DNA from: Tricholomella constricta
Taxonomy: Eukaryota; Basidiomycota; Agaricomycetes; Agaricales; Lyophyllaceae
Assembly (NCBI GenBank): GCA_013368375.1
Contig: JAACJP010000010.1
Location: forward strand, 682,001 to 746,000
Length of the DNA: 64,000 nucleotides
Reading direction: 5' to 3'
The translations under genes were made by a program, and so were the position numbers. The notes below the pieces were generated by a model. That model made no database searches. It was given only the letters and a program-made list of their open reading frames with translations, and was not told the origin of the DNA. Shown piece by piece: positions 10,074 to 21,997 of the stretch. How positions within the stretch are numbered: the stretch's first letter is position 1; each line of letters begins with the position of its first letter.

Positions 10074-11143
10074 ATGACATTCGCTACTCTCCAACTCACC
10101 ACCAAGGTCGTCAAGTCTAAAGATGGCACAGAGATTTTCGCCGAAGCATGTGGTGACCACACCAAGCCTCATGTCGTGTTTGTCCATGGCCTCGCCTGCG
10201 CTTCCACGGTTTTCGACAGGATGTTCTCACTCCCTGAGTTCCAGAAGAGTCTGTACCTCGTGAGTTCTTCATTCTCATGTCGTCCGACTGCTGTTTTCAA
10301 TCTTTTTTAGGTGCGATATGATGCGAGAGGCCATGCAAGGAGTGGAAAGCCTGTAACTGAAGAAGCGTACGAGTCCGCTCACTATGCAGATGATTTCAAT
10401 GCGGTCTGCAAAGCCTTTGACCTCGACAAGCCTTTCTACGCAGGATGGTGCGTCTCGGACCCTTTTTTTCGTGGTACGATAACCTGAAGAGCACGCTTAG
10501 GAGTTTAGCAGGTTAGGGCTTCGTGCTCGAGCCTCTCATTCTCTCTAAGATCTTTCACACAGGTTCTATCGCTGCTGATATCTGTGCCAACAACGACCCC
10601 GTCCCTATCAAGGGTATCATCTGGCTCGGAGCCCTTCCTTACATGGGCGATGTTCTACCTATCGTTGCGACTCCACTCGTACTTTCTTTCCTTCCAGGAC
10701 TCACTGCCCCTGAATCACCCGCCGATGCCCTCAAGACTCGCATTGAGTTTTGTTACACGCTTGTAGCCTCCAAACTTCTACCCACTGTTCCCTATGCCGA
10801 CATGTCCGCCTGGGTCGGTGCAGCAACTCATCTCTCGCCTGAGTGCGCCACACTTCTTCTAGGTCGCAAACAAGATTCGTCGAGGCTCAAGGAGGAAGGT
10901 GCAAGGGGACTTCCCCTCTGTATCATCCATGGGGCGGAGGACCTTCAGATCTCTGGGAAGAACGTGATCGAACAAATGCAGCCTCAGTTTAAAAACTGTG
11001 AGGCTCATCTGCTCGAGGGCATCGGCCACATCCTCTTTTGGGAAAATCCCGAGCTCGTCGCAAATTTGATCTTGAAATTTGTGGCTCGCGTCACTGAATC
11101 CAAGGTAAATGCTATCTTTTGCAGACGTCAAGCCCCTTGCTAA
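10074..11143 (+). CDS. Alpha/beta hydrolase, cytosolic paralogue
   Basis: Alpha/beta-hydrolase-fold enzyme of about 304 aa with exons 10074-10259, 10311-10447, 10501-10511 and 10563-11143. The oxyanion-hole strand VFVHGLACAS, then RYDARGHARSG, the nucleophile elbow GWSLAG (Ser109), the acid in IHGAEDLQISG and the histidine in GIGHILFWENP give a full catalytic set. Exon 3 is only 11 bp and encodes most of the nucleophile elbow; without it the frame breaks. The gene at 12226-13324 is a tandem paralogue whose second exon is exactly as long (137 bp). This copy lacks a signal peptide. The 3' end is uncertain: the frame reads to 11143, but a GTAAAT donor at 11105 could shift the last residues. Substrate unknown. 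Confidence 0.85.
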
Positions 11144-12150
11144 AGTCATCTGCCACAGGTTTGAAATTTTTCATCTGGACCTATTCATACGGAATGCCAT
11201 GTTTTCCTATTCCCGTTAGCGTCGCATGTATCCTGCCTCTTGCAACTAGATCATACCCGATGAACCTTGCTCATATCACTCCTTTCGTCCTCAACTCCAC
11301 GGTACCCCCGGTCTAAAAGCCTCTACAATGATTTTCAAACCTCGAAACGTTCAAAGCTGATCGTGCCTACCTCCCTGAAGTTTCAGAGGCGCCACCCGAA
11401 CTAAATTTTTATTCAGCTACCCGAGGACGCCTCTGGGGATTCATCCACGAACAACGCCTCATCTCGCCCGAACCGCAGATGCTAAAGCCAAATGGTTAGC
11501 GTTTATAATCTAGCCTTCGTGGTTTGGATTGACGTGATTGTGGCTATCTCCTAGTTATCATCAAGTGCTGACGTCTTTGCTCCATCAAATAGATTGCGTT
11601 TAGCCCCTATTTTGTGGCGCTCTTATCGAACGGAATATCTCCGCATTTCGGCGAAATACATAATGGAAATTACAGACGGAATGCGAAAATGCGACTCGGT
11701 GGCCCTCGGAGGCGGCGAAGGTTGATCTCAAAATTACAATAATCTCGTGCTCACGATCACGAAGTCGCTAGGCTCCTGGCGTCGCTTCTAGTTTTTCTAC
11801 TGCTTACACTCAATTCTCAGGCTGTCTCTCAAGTTTCGTAAGCATCGACGACATTTCCTCATGATGCTAACGTCTTGACATGCGGCTCTCTAAGCCGAAA
11901 CAAGCAGTCAGCTGCTCTGAAAGAACTGGCTACCCTGCACGGGTCGTCTGACAGGAGTGTGTCGACAAGGCTGAAGCTGGAACTGCTACTGCATGCGGAT
12001 ACCGTTCCGCGACGTTATGTTTGCAACCATCACCTTCTCATCTCCATTGTGTGTGTACTTTCTCGCTGCCGACCTATACATGGCTCTGACCGCGTCAAAT
12101 TCTCTGATGGAATCAAGATCACATCGAGTTCTGACCTGACGCGCCCACAT
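11144..12150. other. Spacer between tandem hydrolases
   Basis: No gene can be modelled. A plus-strand frame over about 11345-11500 reads like protein (TFKADRAYLPEVSEAPPELN and onward) before a TAG. It could be the remnant of another gene or an untranslated part of the first hydrolase. Nothing else stands out. Confidence 0.35.
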
Positions 12151-12158
12151 TATAAAAA
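12151..12158 (+). promoter_or_regulatory. TATA box of the second alpha/beta hydrolase
   Basis: TATAAAAA lies about 75 bp upstream of the ATG at 12226. Confidence 0.6.
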
Positions 12159-12225
12159 GCAACGCCCACCATGGATAGTCACCTTGAGCGCGCATTTAGT
12201 CGCATATCACTCTCATTTTTCGAAG

Positions 12226-13324
12226 ATGCGACTTTTCCTTCTTGCCGCCAACCTTCTTGTATCTCTCGTTTTCACTCGTGCTCAAAATGACACCATTGCT
12301 ACAGATGACGCCAGTGCTTCTAGAGTCTTTATCCCTCCCCCTGTTACCAAGGACCTGACCTCCAGGGATGGTACAAATGTCCATGCACAGTCCGCTGGTA
12401 ATCCAAAGGGTGTTCATGTCATTTTCGCCCATGGTCTCGCGTGTACGATGGCCGCTTTTGATCCCATCTTCGAAGACAAATTATTGCTTTCGACGCTGTT
12501 TATGGTATGTTCGGAACCTTTTCAGGCTATATGCGTTCGTCTCATGTCTTTGTTTGCTGGAAAGGTTCGCTATGATACTCGTGGACACGGTCTCTCTGGG
12601 AAACCGCTGACGCCGGATTTCTACACTTCTGATCGTTACGCCGACGATCTCAAGGCCGTCATCAGTGGTTTCAACCTCAACAAGCCGTTTTTCGTTGGAT
12701 GGCAAGTCCAGATTGTTTCCATTTATCCGCGATCAGATCAATAATAACCGGCTGTGAAACAGGAGCTTGGCAGGAGCGATTGCTGCAGACATCGCAGCCA
12801 ACTTCCCCCATCCTCTTCCCTTCTCTGGCTTGATCTGGATGGCAGCGCTCCCCTACCTCGGTGACATTCTTCCGAAGGTCGCGACTCCCTTGGTTTTGAG
12901 TTTCCTTCCGGGGCTCGAGGAGACTAACGACGCGACTCTGGCCTTGAAGACCAGGATCGACTTTGTCGAAACTCTTTCCGCGAATACCGACTCCGTTCCC
13001 TACTCCACGAAGCTTGCATGGGTCGGAAGCACCGTCTATCTCCCTCCTCCAGTTGCCAGCCTGGCCCTCGGCCGCTCTCAAGACCCCACACGCCTTTTCG
13101 AAGAGGGTGCCGCCGGCTGGCCCTTGCTGATCCTACACGGGACTCTCGATAGGCAGATCAACGGCACCGCCGTCATCAACAACATGGCTCCCAAGTTCAA
13201 GAACGTCGAGTCCCACCTAATCAAGGGCGCGGGTCACATCCCGTTCTACGACGACGAATCCACCATTTCCCGCTACCTCCTGGCCTTCATTGCACGTGTC
13301 AAGGTTACGAAGCCTTATCCGTGA
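12226..13324 (+). CDS. Alpha/beta hydrolase, secreted paralogue
   Basis: Tandem paralogue of the gene at 10074, about 325 aa with exons 12226-12504, 12565-12701 and 12763-13324. The N-terminus MRLFLLAANLLVSLVFTRAQ is a typical signal peptide, absent from the other copy, so this enzyme should enter the secretory pathway. Catalytic landmarks are FAHGLACTMAAF, RYDTRGHGLSGKP, GWSLAG (Ser140), LHGTLDRQING (acid) and GAGHIPFYDD (His). The intron after exon 2 starts with GC (GCAAGT) rather than GT, and only this choice restores the GWSLAG motif. The extra intron splitting the elbow in the paralogue is missing here. Substrate unknown; an esterase or lactonase-like activity is possible. Confidence 0.85.
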
Positions 13325-15050
13325 GCCGTGAGTCAGATGCAGCTTTGCCATCTCGCCGTATCCTTACTTATATACTTCTCGCCTAGCATTAAGCAATAAA
13401 AGAAAACGATGGTCAGCCACCCGCACTTCATTGAATGCGTCCGCTCTTTTTTTAATGCCTTTTCAAGGCTTAACGACTATGTCGACCCGCATGGGACATT
13501 TCGCAGAAATACAATACTTTAGTACAATATGTACATATCTTTACCACTTGGGTTTTCTAATGTCAGTTTTATCATCTTGTGTGTCAAAGAATTATGGGCT
13601 TTTGCTTAACAGAGGATGACTTGTGGCGACTAAACGATCTTTCAAGGAGAATACGGAATCTCCTTACTGAAGCTCCGTCGCGTTAATAGTACTTGAGCCT
13701 TTCACTCTCGAAAACATTCACTGGATTGTTACGTACTGAAAGGGAGTGTCATGCATCGTTATCCTTCCGTGAGAATAAATATAGCACGGCCAAAATAAAA
13801 CTTGGCCCACGCTCAAGACGACGATCAGGTATAAGTATAAGTGACCCACTCACCCTTAGGAAGACGTCAAGCAATGCTCCACAGCTAGAATTTTTCATAG
13901 TATGCTTGTCAAAGTCTTTCTCAGGTTCAGATCCACTGTCATACCAAACAGGTTGAATTTGCACGACAGTAGACAGTTATAAAAATGACCCTTGCAGAAC
14001 TAAGAGATTTTTACCCAGGCTGTAACATGCAGGGCGCTGCCAGCCTGCGTACGGCATTCTTCTGGCCTATCAAATTATGTCGTCAAGTTTGAGGGAGAAG
14101 CCATCATCAGTGACAAGTCCTTCCCGCCAATGAGTGAATGGCATAGAGATTGAGAAGTTCCAATGTTTTCTGAGAGTGGCATGCAGTGGGTCCGGATCGA
14201 GCTCGTACCTCAGCGGCAGGTGTCGACCAAGACTTAAGAAGGCTTCTTGACAGAGTTACACACGTGTGTGAATAAAGAACTAGAAGGCCAATGAACATGA
14301 GAGGGTTTACCTGCGTGTAGACCTAAACTACCACACAAGTTAACCCCGAGGATTTGGCACCCAGACATCCTGCGAGGACCTTCTGGGTGAGACCGGCGGC
14401 CGCGTCACGGCAAATGGATTGGGCTCAGGATACACTGATCCCATCCACTTCCTTGGGGATTTGCAGCATATATATCGCCAGGGGGTTCCGCGAAAATCCA
14501 GTTTTTCCAAGCCTTTCTGAGTTCATGATGGAGGAGCCGGATGATAGGGAGCAGATGGATCTTCCTTCACCTTGCTCTGCTCCCAAGGAGCCTGTCCAAA
14601 AGGGTCAGTGATTTCCGCCGCAGTCATACCAATCAACATCAGTTTCCGCTCCACTTCGATGATGGCTCTCTACCGGTTTCGCGCGATCAACTTTTGAAGT
14701 CCCTTTTGGTCATGGTTTCCATTCACTTGGTAGAAACCGGAACGAGTAACCAATACATAGACTGTAGCTCCCACGTGTTTAATTATGAGGATAGGGCACA
14801 TACAGTGCGATCAATCTTGAGCCACTTTCAAGTTGACACGATCAAGGCTTGTGCGTTCAAACTTGGAGGGAAAATCATGGCCGCGGAGTTTGCCGCCATT
14901 TATTTTGATCTTAATGATCTGATCAACTGTGTGCATAGTGCGCTTGCAGTCTTTCTATACACAACCTTCCTTTCAACCATGACCATAAGGAAACTCTATT
15001 TGTATCCTAACATGTGCTTGTATAGATAAATTAGGGAAATGAAGGTATGC
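13325..15050. other. Long gap with scattered coding traces
   Basis: No complete gene was found. Two minus-strand patches look protein-like. One at 14639-14523 is a 38-codon frame including TAAEITDPFGQAPWEQSK and ending at a TGA; it may be a last exon or a small gene. Another near 13964-13855 includes YDSGSEPEKDFDKHTMKN and runs into a GTGAGT. Neither could be extended convincingly. Confidence 0.3.
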
Positions 15051-16594
15051 CTACTGTTTGCGAGCCGTGACACAATTCAAGCGAAGATACATGGGAAGGC
15101 TAACATCTTGGACCTCTTTGGTAGCTTGCAACGCCAAGTTATCGTAGTCCTCGACGCTCATACCGCTTCCCACGATCAATGTCCTACCCCCTTTGATGAA
15201 GGCCTATGAAAGAATTCAGTTGTTTTGATGACTTGTGATAGATCGGAGTATGGCTGACCTTCACGTTTTCGCGCATAAACTCCCCGACTAGGTTGAGACG
15301 CAGTCCATCAACGGTGTCTGTTAACCTTTAGAATGAGGACTGAACATCATACCAAGGAGTAACCAACCTTTCGGGAAGCATGGGCCGATGGGCATCCATA
15401 CGTTCTGTTGCTGCACCGACTCCAAGGTACCCTGCCCCCGGATCGTGGCGTCCAGACTTTCTGCAGCGTTTACGCTGGCACTGCGAACAGCGAGGCCATG
15501 TCGGAGGGACGCGCACCATCGTGCGAACCAGCTGTCTGTGCCGATCATGTTCTTCTCGGCATCGACAACGAAGAAGTCCCACTCCTGGAGTTGCAGGAAG
15601 CCGCCGGGTCTGAGAATTCTTGCAACCTCCCCGATCAAAGCCGGATAGTTTTTGATCCCTGAGACGAAATGTCAAGATATAATCGAGAGATGACAAACAA
15701 GCCGACTTGCCCATCGCGATCAGGCGGCCATTTACCAGGTTGAACGATCCATTCTGATACATTGTAAGGCCTTTATTAGCATCACACTAGGGATGAAGAG
15801 CTCGTCAGTCAGTCTCGACTTATACAGTACCAGAAGTTATTGCACTGACGACGTCGATGCTAACCAAACAAAAAGGTTGAGCTCGCAGTGAGAATGAACT
15901 ACGTGTAGAAGATCTTACCGTAGATTCTTTGGAGCAAGACTATAGTTCAAACGTTCATGGATGTTAGGACAAACAGATAAGGTTGTACGTAAAGGCGTAC
16001 CCAAGGTCCATCGGCGCAACGTCAGCACCGACTACCGAGCAATGGGGAAAGTCAGTGGCCATATCCATCGCCCTAAAGGCAGTTATAACGTGCGGTAGAT
16101 TCAGCACAGGCTGATGAACGCACCAGGCGCCTGTACCACAGCCAAGGTCGAGGATTACCTTTTTTTGGCCAGGTTGATCTGCGAGATGTTCTTTGATGCG
16201 GTCGGTGTAGTTGCCACCAATGAGCATTTTCAAAAGAACATGCTGATTGTCTGTGTGGATTGTCGGACGTCACGAACCGCTTTTTTTAACACTTGCTGAA
16301 ATGGAAGGACTTACTGAGACGCGCTAATTCCTCGTTGTTTACTGGCAACTGGTAAACGTCTTTGCGAGTAGCGGGCGGTGGTCCGGGGACGTCAACAGGG
16401 GTTGCACTACTAAACCTAATGGAGAAGTTAACGCTGAACACGAGGACTTCCAATATTCTGGCTTACTGAGGGGCGGGTGTTCGTGTTTGTGAAATGGTCT
16501 GAGGAACAGCGCCCACACCAGTCGCCAACGAGCGGCGAAGCTGGAATGAAAAACGCGAGTATCGCAGAGAGGATGACCGGAGTGTATTGAACAT
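15051..16594 (-). CDS. Class I SAM-dependent methyltransferase
   Basis: Ten exons (16594-16467, 16415-16315, 16250-16124, 16072-16001, 15939-15919, 15859-15850, 15786-15699, 15658-15368, 15317-15259, 15203-15051) give about 349 aa. The fold is shown by motif I, ILDLGCGTGAWA (about 109-120), reached only after removing an intron inside it. CSVVGADVAPMDL and the late motif ARILRPGGFLQLQEW follow. Two exons are tiny (21 and 10 bp). The N-terminus MFNTLRSSSLRYSRFSFQLR is basic and Ser-rich, like a mitochondrial presequence. The family is widespread in basidiomycetes and includes LaeA-like and secondary-metabolism enzymes, but substrate cannot be told from sequence. Donor choice near 15699 is the least certain point. 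Confidence 0.85.
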
Positions 16595-16993
16595 GGGCAA
16601 TGGCGGGTTGCGGGTTGCGTCATTGCTCACTGGTGCAATGGAACTTATATGCAGACGCCTTGAGGCCGTGAGGAGCTTTTTGTGACAGCCGTTCACTTAC
16701 TCGATATGCAATTGAGTTATCATCACTGTTGAGCGATGCGCACAGCTTAAACTTCTTGATCATCTAAAAGATGTGAGAATGGAGGTTCACGAACATTCCA
16801 TGGAAACTACCTCAGACGAATGGACCATCCCGATGAGAACCATCAGTGGGATGCTTAGAGGAATAATTATCGAAGATCCTCGATTGGAAAGGTACTGACT
16901 GAGCTGCATATTGAGTCATGTCATGTCTGTTGCGCTTTCCAAGGAATCACTGCATGTTCGACCATGTCGTCTGTCGAGGTTGTCTCAAAGGAG

Positions 16994-17463
16994 TTAGTTT
17001 CCACAAACGGCTTCCCCCGCCAGTCGCACAAGCGCGACATACATACTTATTAAGTATCACTAGAGGACAGCCTTGACAAGCGATACCGTTCAGCATGCGG
17101 TGCTCCAGTCGCGGTAGCATTTTCATCATACGGTGGCCCTCGAGATTGATAGCGCATACCAACGATGGGGTCGCCTTTGACAACTTGCAAGTTGCTCTTC
17201 TGCTTGTTTCTTGAATGTTCACTTTTCTTAATTTTAAGCGAAGATGATTGACTCTTACATCAAAAAACCCAGTTTGGCTTTTTTTTTTTGATGCCAACGG
17301 GTGTTTGGCGACAGTGGGCCCAAGATCGTCAAGTCACTCGCACAAGCATAACTCCTCCTCAAGGACGGAGGTTCTGATGGTGGAAACACAAACAAAATAG
17401 ATACTTGCCGAGAAATTTTTCGGCTTGAATCTTGATATCGACGTGTTGTCCAAAGATTGTCAT
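16994..17463 (-). CDS. Possible unrecognised spliced gene
   Basis: A chain of protein-like segments on the minus strand can be joined in phase. It starts at an ATG at 17463 (MTIFGQHVDIKIQAEKFLGK), continues through a short acidic Cys-containing exon and a segment with QVVKGDPIVGMRYQSRGPPY, and ends ALVRLAGEAVCGN with a stop at 16994. One required intron is only about 31 bp, so the model is not secure. More protein-like sequence lies upstream to about 17650. It may be a decayed gene. No family recognised. The stretch 16595-16993 holds nothing I can support. Confidence 0.3.
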
Positions 17464-17849
17464 GTATGGCGCTCATGTATGTACTTGACATAGTTCAGCA
17501 TGACACAGATTCTTACATCAATCCGTAGACTTGAGACCGCCCAAGTTCGAAATAGTTGACTATGTGGAAACATGTTTAGGAATACCAATGTCCTTCGCTG
17601 ATCACTGGCAGGAGGCGAGGAATTTGCAAGTCGGCCAGTCGGTCAATCCGTAGCGAATATCGGAATGGCTATCATTCTAGTAAGTACTCTCTGTATATCA
17701 TTTTTACTGTCACTTCGCCCAACGATCACGGCGCGGAGAAAGTTTTCTTATAAGGCGAAGAGAACTTCAAACTCTACTCAGTCAATAGTACCAATCCGAT
17801 CAAGACGAATCTTACTCACCATCACTCGATCCTTTTACGGCCTAATATA

Positions 17850-18142
17850 TTACCAGCTTAATTGTCTTCCTGCAGAATGAGCGGAGAAAATCGTTACATC
17901 ACCTCGAGCCCAGCCAGAGGCAATAGAGATCGGCGCCACGGCGACACACACCAGCTGTTCCGTTGTTTCAAGCCCCTCTACTCTATCAAACACCGTCCTG
18001 CCCGCTGCGACGACCATCACGACTTCGCGATCAGTGAACGCATCCTGCAATAGTACTGCATCTGATTCTTGCTGTTGGACTGCACATGGCGATCCTGTAT
18101 CCTTGTACGCTCTCGAAGCTTGGGAACCATGATTGTATCTCC
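17850..18142 (-). other. Open minus-strand frame, possible exon or relic
   Basis: A frame of about 97 codons is open here. It includes REVVMVVAAGRTVFDRVEGL and LVCVAVAPISIASGWARGDV, which alternate like beta-propeller strands, and stops at 17850. It has no clear start. The stretch from here to 18455 contains no other supported gene. Confidence 0.25.
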
Positions 18143-18455
18143 GATATCAATCCTTGGTGTGACTTTTGGCATGGCTCTACACGAGACAGGTATTTTTTCT
18201 TATCCTAGGCACTTGATGCCAGACCTTATGGACATGTCAGTGATGTCTATGGAGCACCTTCCTGCCATGGTACTTTGTTGACGCCTTTGCTCTGGGCACT
18301 CTTCGAATCATGGAAACCATTCCTTAAATGGACCATGGTAAATATAAGCTTCGATTTGACGTGGTCATCGGCTCCATCGTGATCGCACGGATTTACACCT
18401 TCTTAAAGCCCACTGTCATGTCTTGCTGGTCCTGCAGACAAGATCGTGAGACTCA

Positions 18456-19817
18456 ATGGCATCCACTTCTCCGATCACAGTGCACTCGCTCAAAGGTATG
18501 ATTTTCTGCCCTCTGTTTGAATGTGGCTGGAGGTAACGATTCGTGTACTTCTCAAGTCCTCGGTCTGGCTGGTCCCATTATCGCAGCCGTGGTCACACTC
18601 GTTCGCCTCTTTGAGCGCATCCGCAGCAAAAGATTTGGCTATGACGACGGTTTTGCCGCACTCTCCTTAGCTATCCTCGTTGTATTCGTTGTCTCTCTTT
18701 TCACACACCTGGGCGATCCAAGTACGTTGTCGCTGAATCAATTGATTTCATCATTTTGACCATGGCATTTTGCGCTGCAGCTCATCTCTCACATGCGACC
18801 AGAGTTGCGATGTATTATATCCTTGCGCAAGGCTTCTATGGGATTGTGTGGTTTGTGTCTAACGCTGATATTGATGCAGGGCTGTCTGACGAGATTGATT
18901 GCCATTGATAGGGCCGCCCGGTTGTCGATCCTCTTTTCAGTCATCCGGATAACACCCAATGGCTCCAACCTGAAGCGCATCTTGTATGGCCTCGTAGGCA
19001 CCTTCTTACTCATCTGGGCAATTCTTTTTGCCCAGGTATTCTGGGTTTGTGAACCAGAACCTTTATGGAAGGTAGGGTACTTCACGGTGATCGGTCATCA
19101 GGATCCTGCTGATTGCCTTTATACAAGGATGCCCTTTCCCCACAGTGCGCCCTCGGTCGGAATGTCGCGATAGCACAATTGATCAGTGCGTTACTTCTGC
19201 GCTATGATAACAAGTATAGCACGTCTGAACGTTTTTTTTCCTTTGATTAGGCGACATTTACGCCGATTCCGTCCTCATCGTCGCGCCGCTCAGGCTACTG
19301 TGGAATCTCGAGGTCTCTCGCTCACAGAAAAACCGCCTACTTGTTGTATTCTCGGCCAGTATCGGGACCACCATCGCAAGTTTGGTCCACGCCTATTACG
19401 TTCTCCGTGTCGGCGGTTTAGACGAAGTATTCGTCGCTGTCGTTGAGGTATGTCATCCATCCCCTTTTATTTGAGTCAGAATACGGCCTAAACAAACATC
19501 ACTGTCCCCAGCTGTGTGTTTCGCTCCTGGTTTGCAACCTTGCGGTCGTGGTAGGACTTATCGCACGTGTGAAGGAGTCTCGCAAGAGATCCAACTTCTC
19601 CTCGGGCGAGAGCTATTCCATGTCGCGCTCAAAATTGACGACCATCGGTGGGACCAGCCATGGGACACGCTCCATCGATTTCAAGACCCATACGACAGAC
19701 GAAAACCCATCTGTCAACGTGAAGGTCGAAGTTGATTTCCACAGCGACCCTGTCGACCCCAATGCGAAGTACCATTATCCAGATACCCCATTTCACAACA
19801 CACACCACATTGCTTGA
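18456..19817 (+). CDS. PTH11-like seven-transmembrane integral membrane protein
   Basis: Seven exons (18456-18495, 18557-18721, 18781-18850, 18912-19071, 19146-19185, 19251-19447, 19512-19817) give about 325 aa. Hydrophobic segments occur in order around GPIIAAVVTLVRLF, LSLAILVVFVVSLF, ARLSILFSVIRI, LVGTFLLIWAILFAQVF, VLIVAPLRLLWNL, ASIGTTIASLVHAYYVL and LLVCNLAVVVGLIARV. The core WAARLSILFSVIRI is typical of fungal rhodopsin-domain/PTH11-like proteins. The C-terminal 90 residues are hydrophilic and Ser/His-rich, probably cytosolic. No CFEM domain is present at the N-terminus. Likely a plasma-membrane receptor-type protein; ligand unknown. Phases agree at every junction. Confidence 0.8.
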
Positions 19818-20051
19818 TTTCGTTCCTTTCTACATGGACCTTTGGAAATTTCAGCCTCGAGATATATATTTATTAATTATATTGGTGTAACAATGTTATT
19901 GGGTTCGTGTACTTTTACCTCTTGCAAGGTTTTACGGCAAGACTATCACCCGTATTTCATGCACATGGACGAAACCTACTAAAATTTTACAGAGAAAACA
20001 TCGAAACAGATGCAAAATCTGTCATCTACTCGCAGAGATTATACAAAAGCG

Positions 20052-21661
20052 TCAAGGCGAGGCTGCTACAAACGCATTGAAATTATAGATACGGGGGTGT
20101 TTGGTGAAACGGAATCCCTTAGGTGCGAAGTCCAGGACCACAGCCTTTTTCTTCCAGATCTTTACGTGAACATTACAATCCGTCGTCAGTCGTAAACGCA
20201 TTTTCGAGAGGCCTGCTGGAAGGGCGCTAGTCACAGTGGATGAACCACATGACAGCGTGACCATCGCCGGAGACGGCAGAAGGACGACCCCCCAGAGGTA
20301 ATCTTGCGTCTATAGACAACCTTCAGGACTACGCATGAAGATGCCAGATCGGACCTACTCACATAGGCCCAGTTCTGAGGCTTGCCAACATGATCAGGCG
20401 CATTCGCATTGGCGGGATATAACCTTCCCCATAGAAAGACGCGCTCTCGAGTAATGGCAGGGTATGCTCCGGTTTTATAGGCCTTAATGTAGTATTGCAT
20501 CAGGTCGAGCCAGCCTGATCGTAAGGAGAACATCAGCAACTCAAAGCGCCAAATCGTTTTCAGAATAACACAGAAACTCTACCTTGGTGGTCAAATCCTT
20601 TCGTCCACGCCTCCGACATGGGCTGAGCGCCCGCAATCGGGCCTACGTAGTGTGATTCTCCAAAGTCGTTCCAGGTGATCACCTGCGCCAGATCAACCTC
20701 GGCACGGTGCTTAACCAGCACCTCCCACCGCGCCGCAAAGTGCCAGTCGTCACATCGATAGATGAAATTTTTATTGTACGTGTCGGGTCCGTAGTGCTAA
20801 TGGTACAAGATCACATCAGCAACTCAATCTTAAAGGGGAAAGAATGACAGCTGCAGCTGCAGTTACACACCGTGAAGAACCAAGGCGAGACGCCGGCCAT
20901 GTACGTCCGTCCACCAAGGTTCTTGAGATAAATATTATCAGCATCGAAGTTGGTTGTGGAGTTACCCATCGGCCACGCCGAGTTCCACTGGAACGAGCCG
21001 TCGATGGTTTGCAATCCACCAAACGCCGCCGGATCCATAAAAAAGGATGGCACGAAGTGCACGCCTGGCAGCCGCAAGTCGCCTCTCAATGCATAATGCC
21101 ACGCCGCCTGTAGGGTCCCCTGTCCAAAGCGACAGGCTTCCCCCGCAAAGGTCGAAGCCAGAAGGCGGCTAGATCCCGGCGGGTACATCATTTGATGTGG
21201 ATGTGCGCGGTAAGTGGTGAGGTAGTTGCGAAGGGTGATTGCGTCGGCGGCGGCGGCGCAGGGGAGCGAGGACATATCGAAAGACAGAAAAAGCTTGAAA
21301 TTGGTCTTACTGTTCACTGCGGCTGTAAAAGCGTCAGCGACGCGGGCGGGCTGCCAACTGTCACGACCGACGTTGAGTGCGAAGGCATCGATGCCTTTGG
21401 ACGATGCTAAAATAATGTCTGTGGCGTTGCATTGTTAGCGTGTGAACTCGTCGTAACTCGACGCGGGTGAAATCGAACACCTTTAGTCCAGTCAGCCACT
21501 TGATATGGGTAGGTATTCCCGACCATGAAGTGGGCAACGACTAGCTTCTGTCGGGCTACTTGTGGCGGGCGGTTTCCCAAAGGGGCTTGGGCATCCGCAT
21601 CATCGCTGACAACGAAAGAAAAAAGGAGGGGGGATACGAAGAGGGTGGCAAGGAACAACAT
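20052..21661 (-). CDS. GH71 alpha-1,3-glucanase (mutanase), secreted
   Basis: Five exons (21661-21481, 21418-20871, 20796-20583, 20514-20363, 20309-20052) give about 450 aa. The N-terminus MLFLATLFVSPLLFSFVVS is a signal peptide. KLVVAHFMVGNTYPYQVADW, then GIDAFALNVG, mark glycoside hydrolase family 71, which hydrolyses alpha-1,3-glucan of fungal cell walls. Further family-like stretches are MYPPGSSRLLASTFAGE, PSFFMDP, IYRCDDWHFAARWE and VITWNDFGESHYVGP; the DD and ND pairs include the likely acidic catalytic residues. The C-terminal exon supplies a beta-rich segment. No carbohydrate-binding module was noticed. Probable roles are wall remodelling, septum degradation or mycoparasitic attack. 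Confidence 0.9.
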
Positions 21662-21997
21662 CGTTGTCAGAGATGCGAAAGGAAGGGCTCAAACGAGACC
21701 AGTAAATCAACTCAATGAGACGTGGCGGCTGACAGTCCCATCGCACTGTTTAGAAGTCAGCACCGAACATACTTGCCGATGGAATTTCTGAATTACATAT
21801 TGTTGACAACGTACCTCAATGAGCCTGTTCTAACGTCTTCACTCATCTCCCCCCACAGAGCCAAGAAAAAAATTACTCGTGTACTTGTAGGTATAACACT
21901 CCTTCCCTTACCCTCCCTTCCGACAATTAGTAAAAGTATAAATAAGTACGCCGCACCACACTTCGCAGCAACAATCCACAGCTCCCCAGACTCGACC
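21662..21997. other. Intergenic between UBA2 end and GH71 start
   Basis: This is the promoter side of the glucanase gene and the 3' side of UBA2, both on the minus strand. No gene is seen. Confidence 0.5.

Noticed and set aside
10018..13324. A secondary-metabolite cluster formed by the hydrolases, methyltransferases and oxidoreductase
   Set aside because: No synthase (polyketide, peptide or terpene) is present and the genes are separated by housekeeping genes.
15380..15662. Overlapping plus-strand frames over the methyltransferase
   Set aside because: They are shadows of exon 15658-15368, whose ARILRPGGFLQLQEW is a methyltransferase motif.
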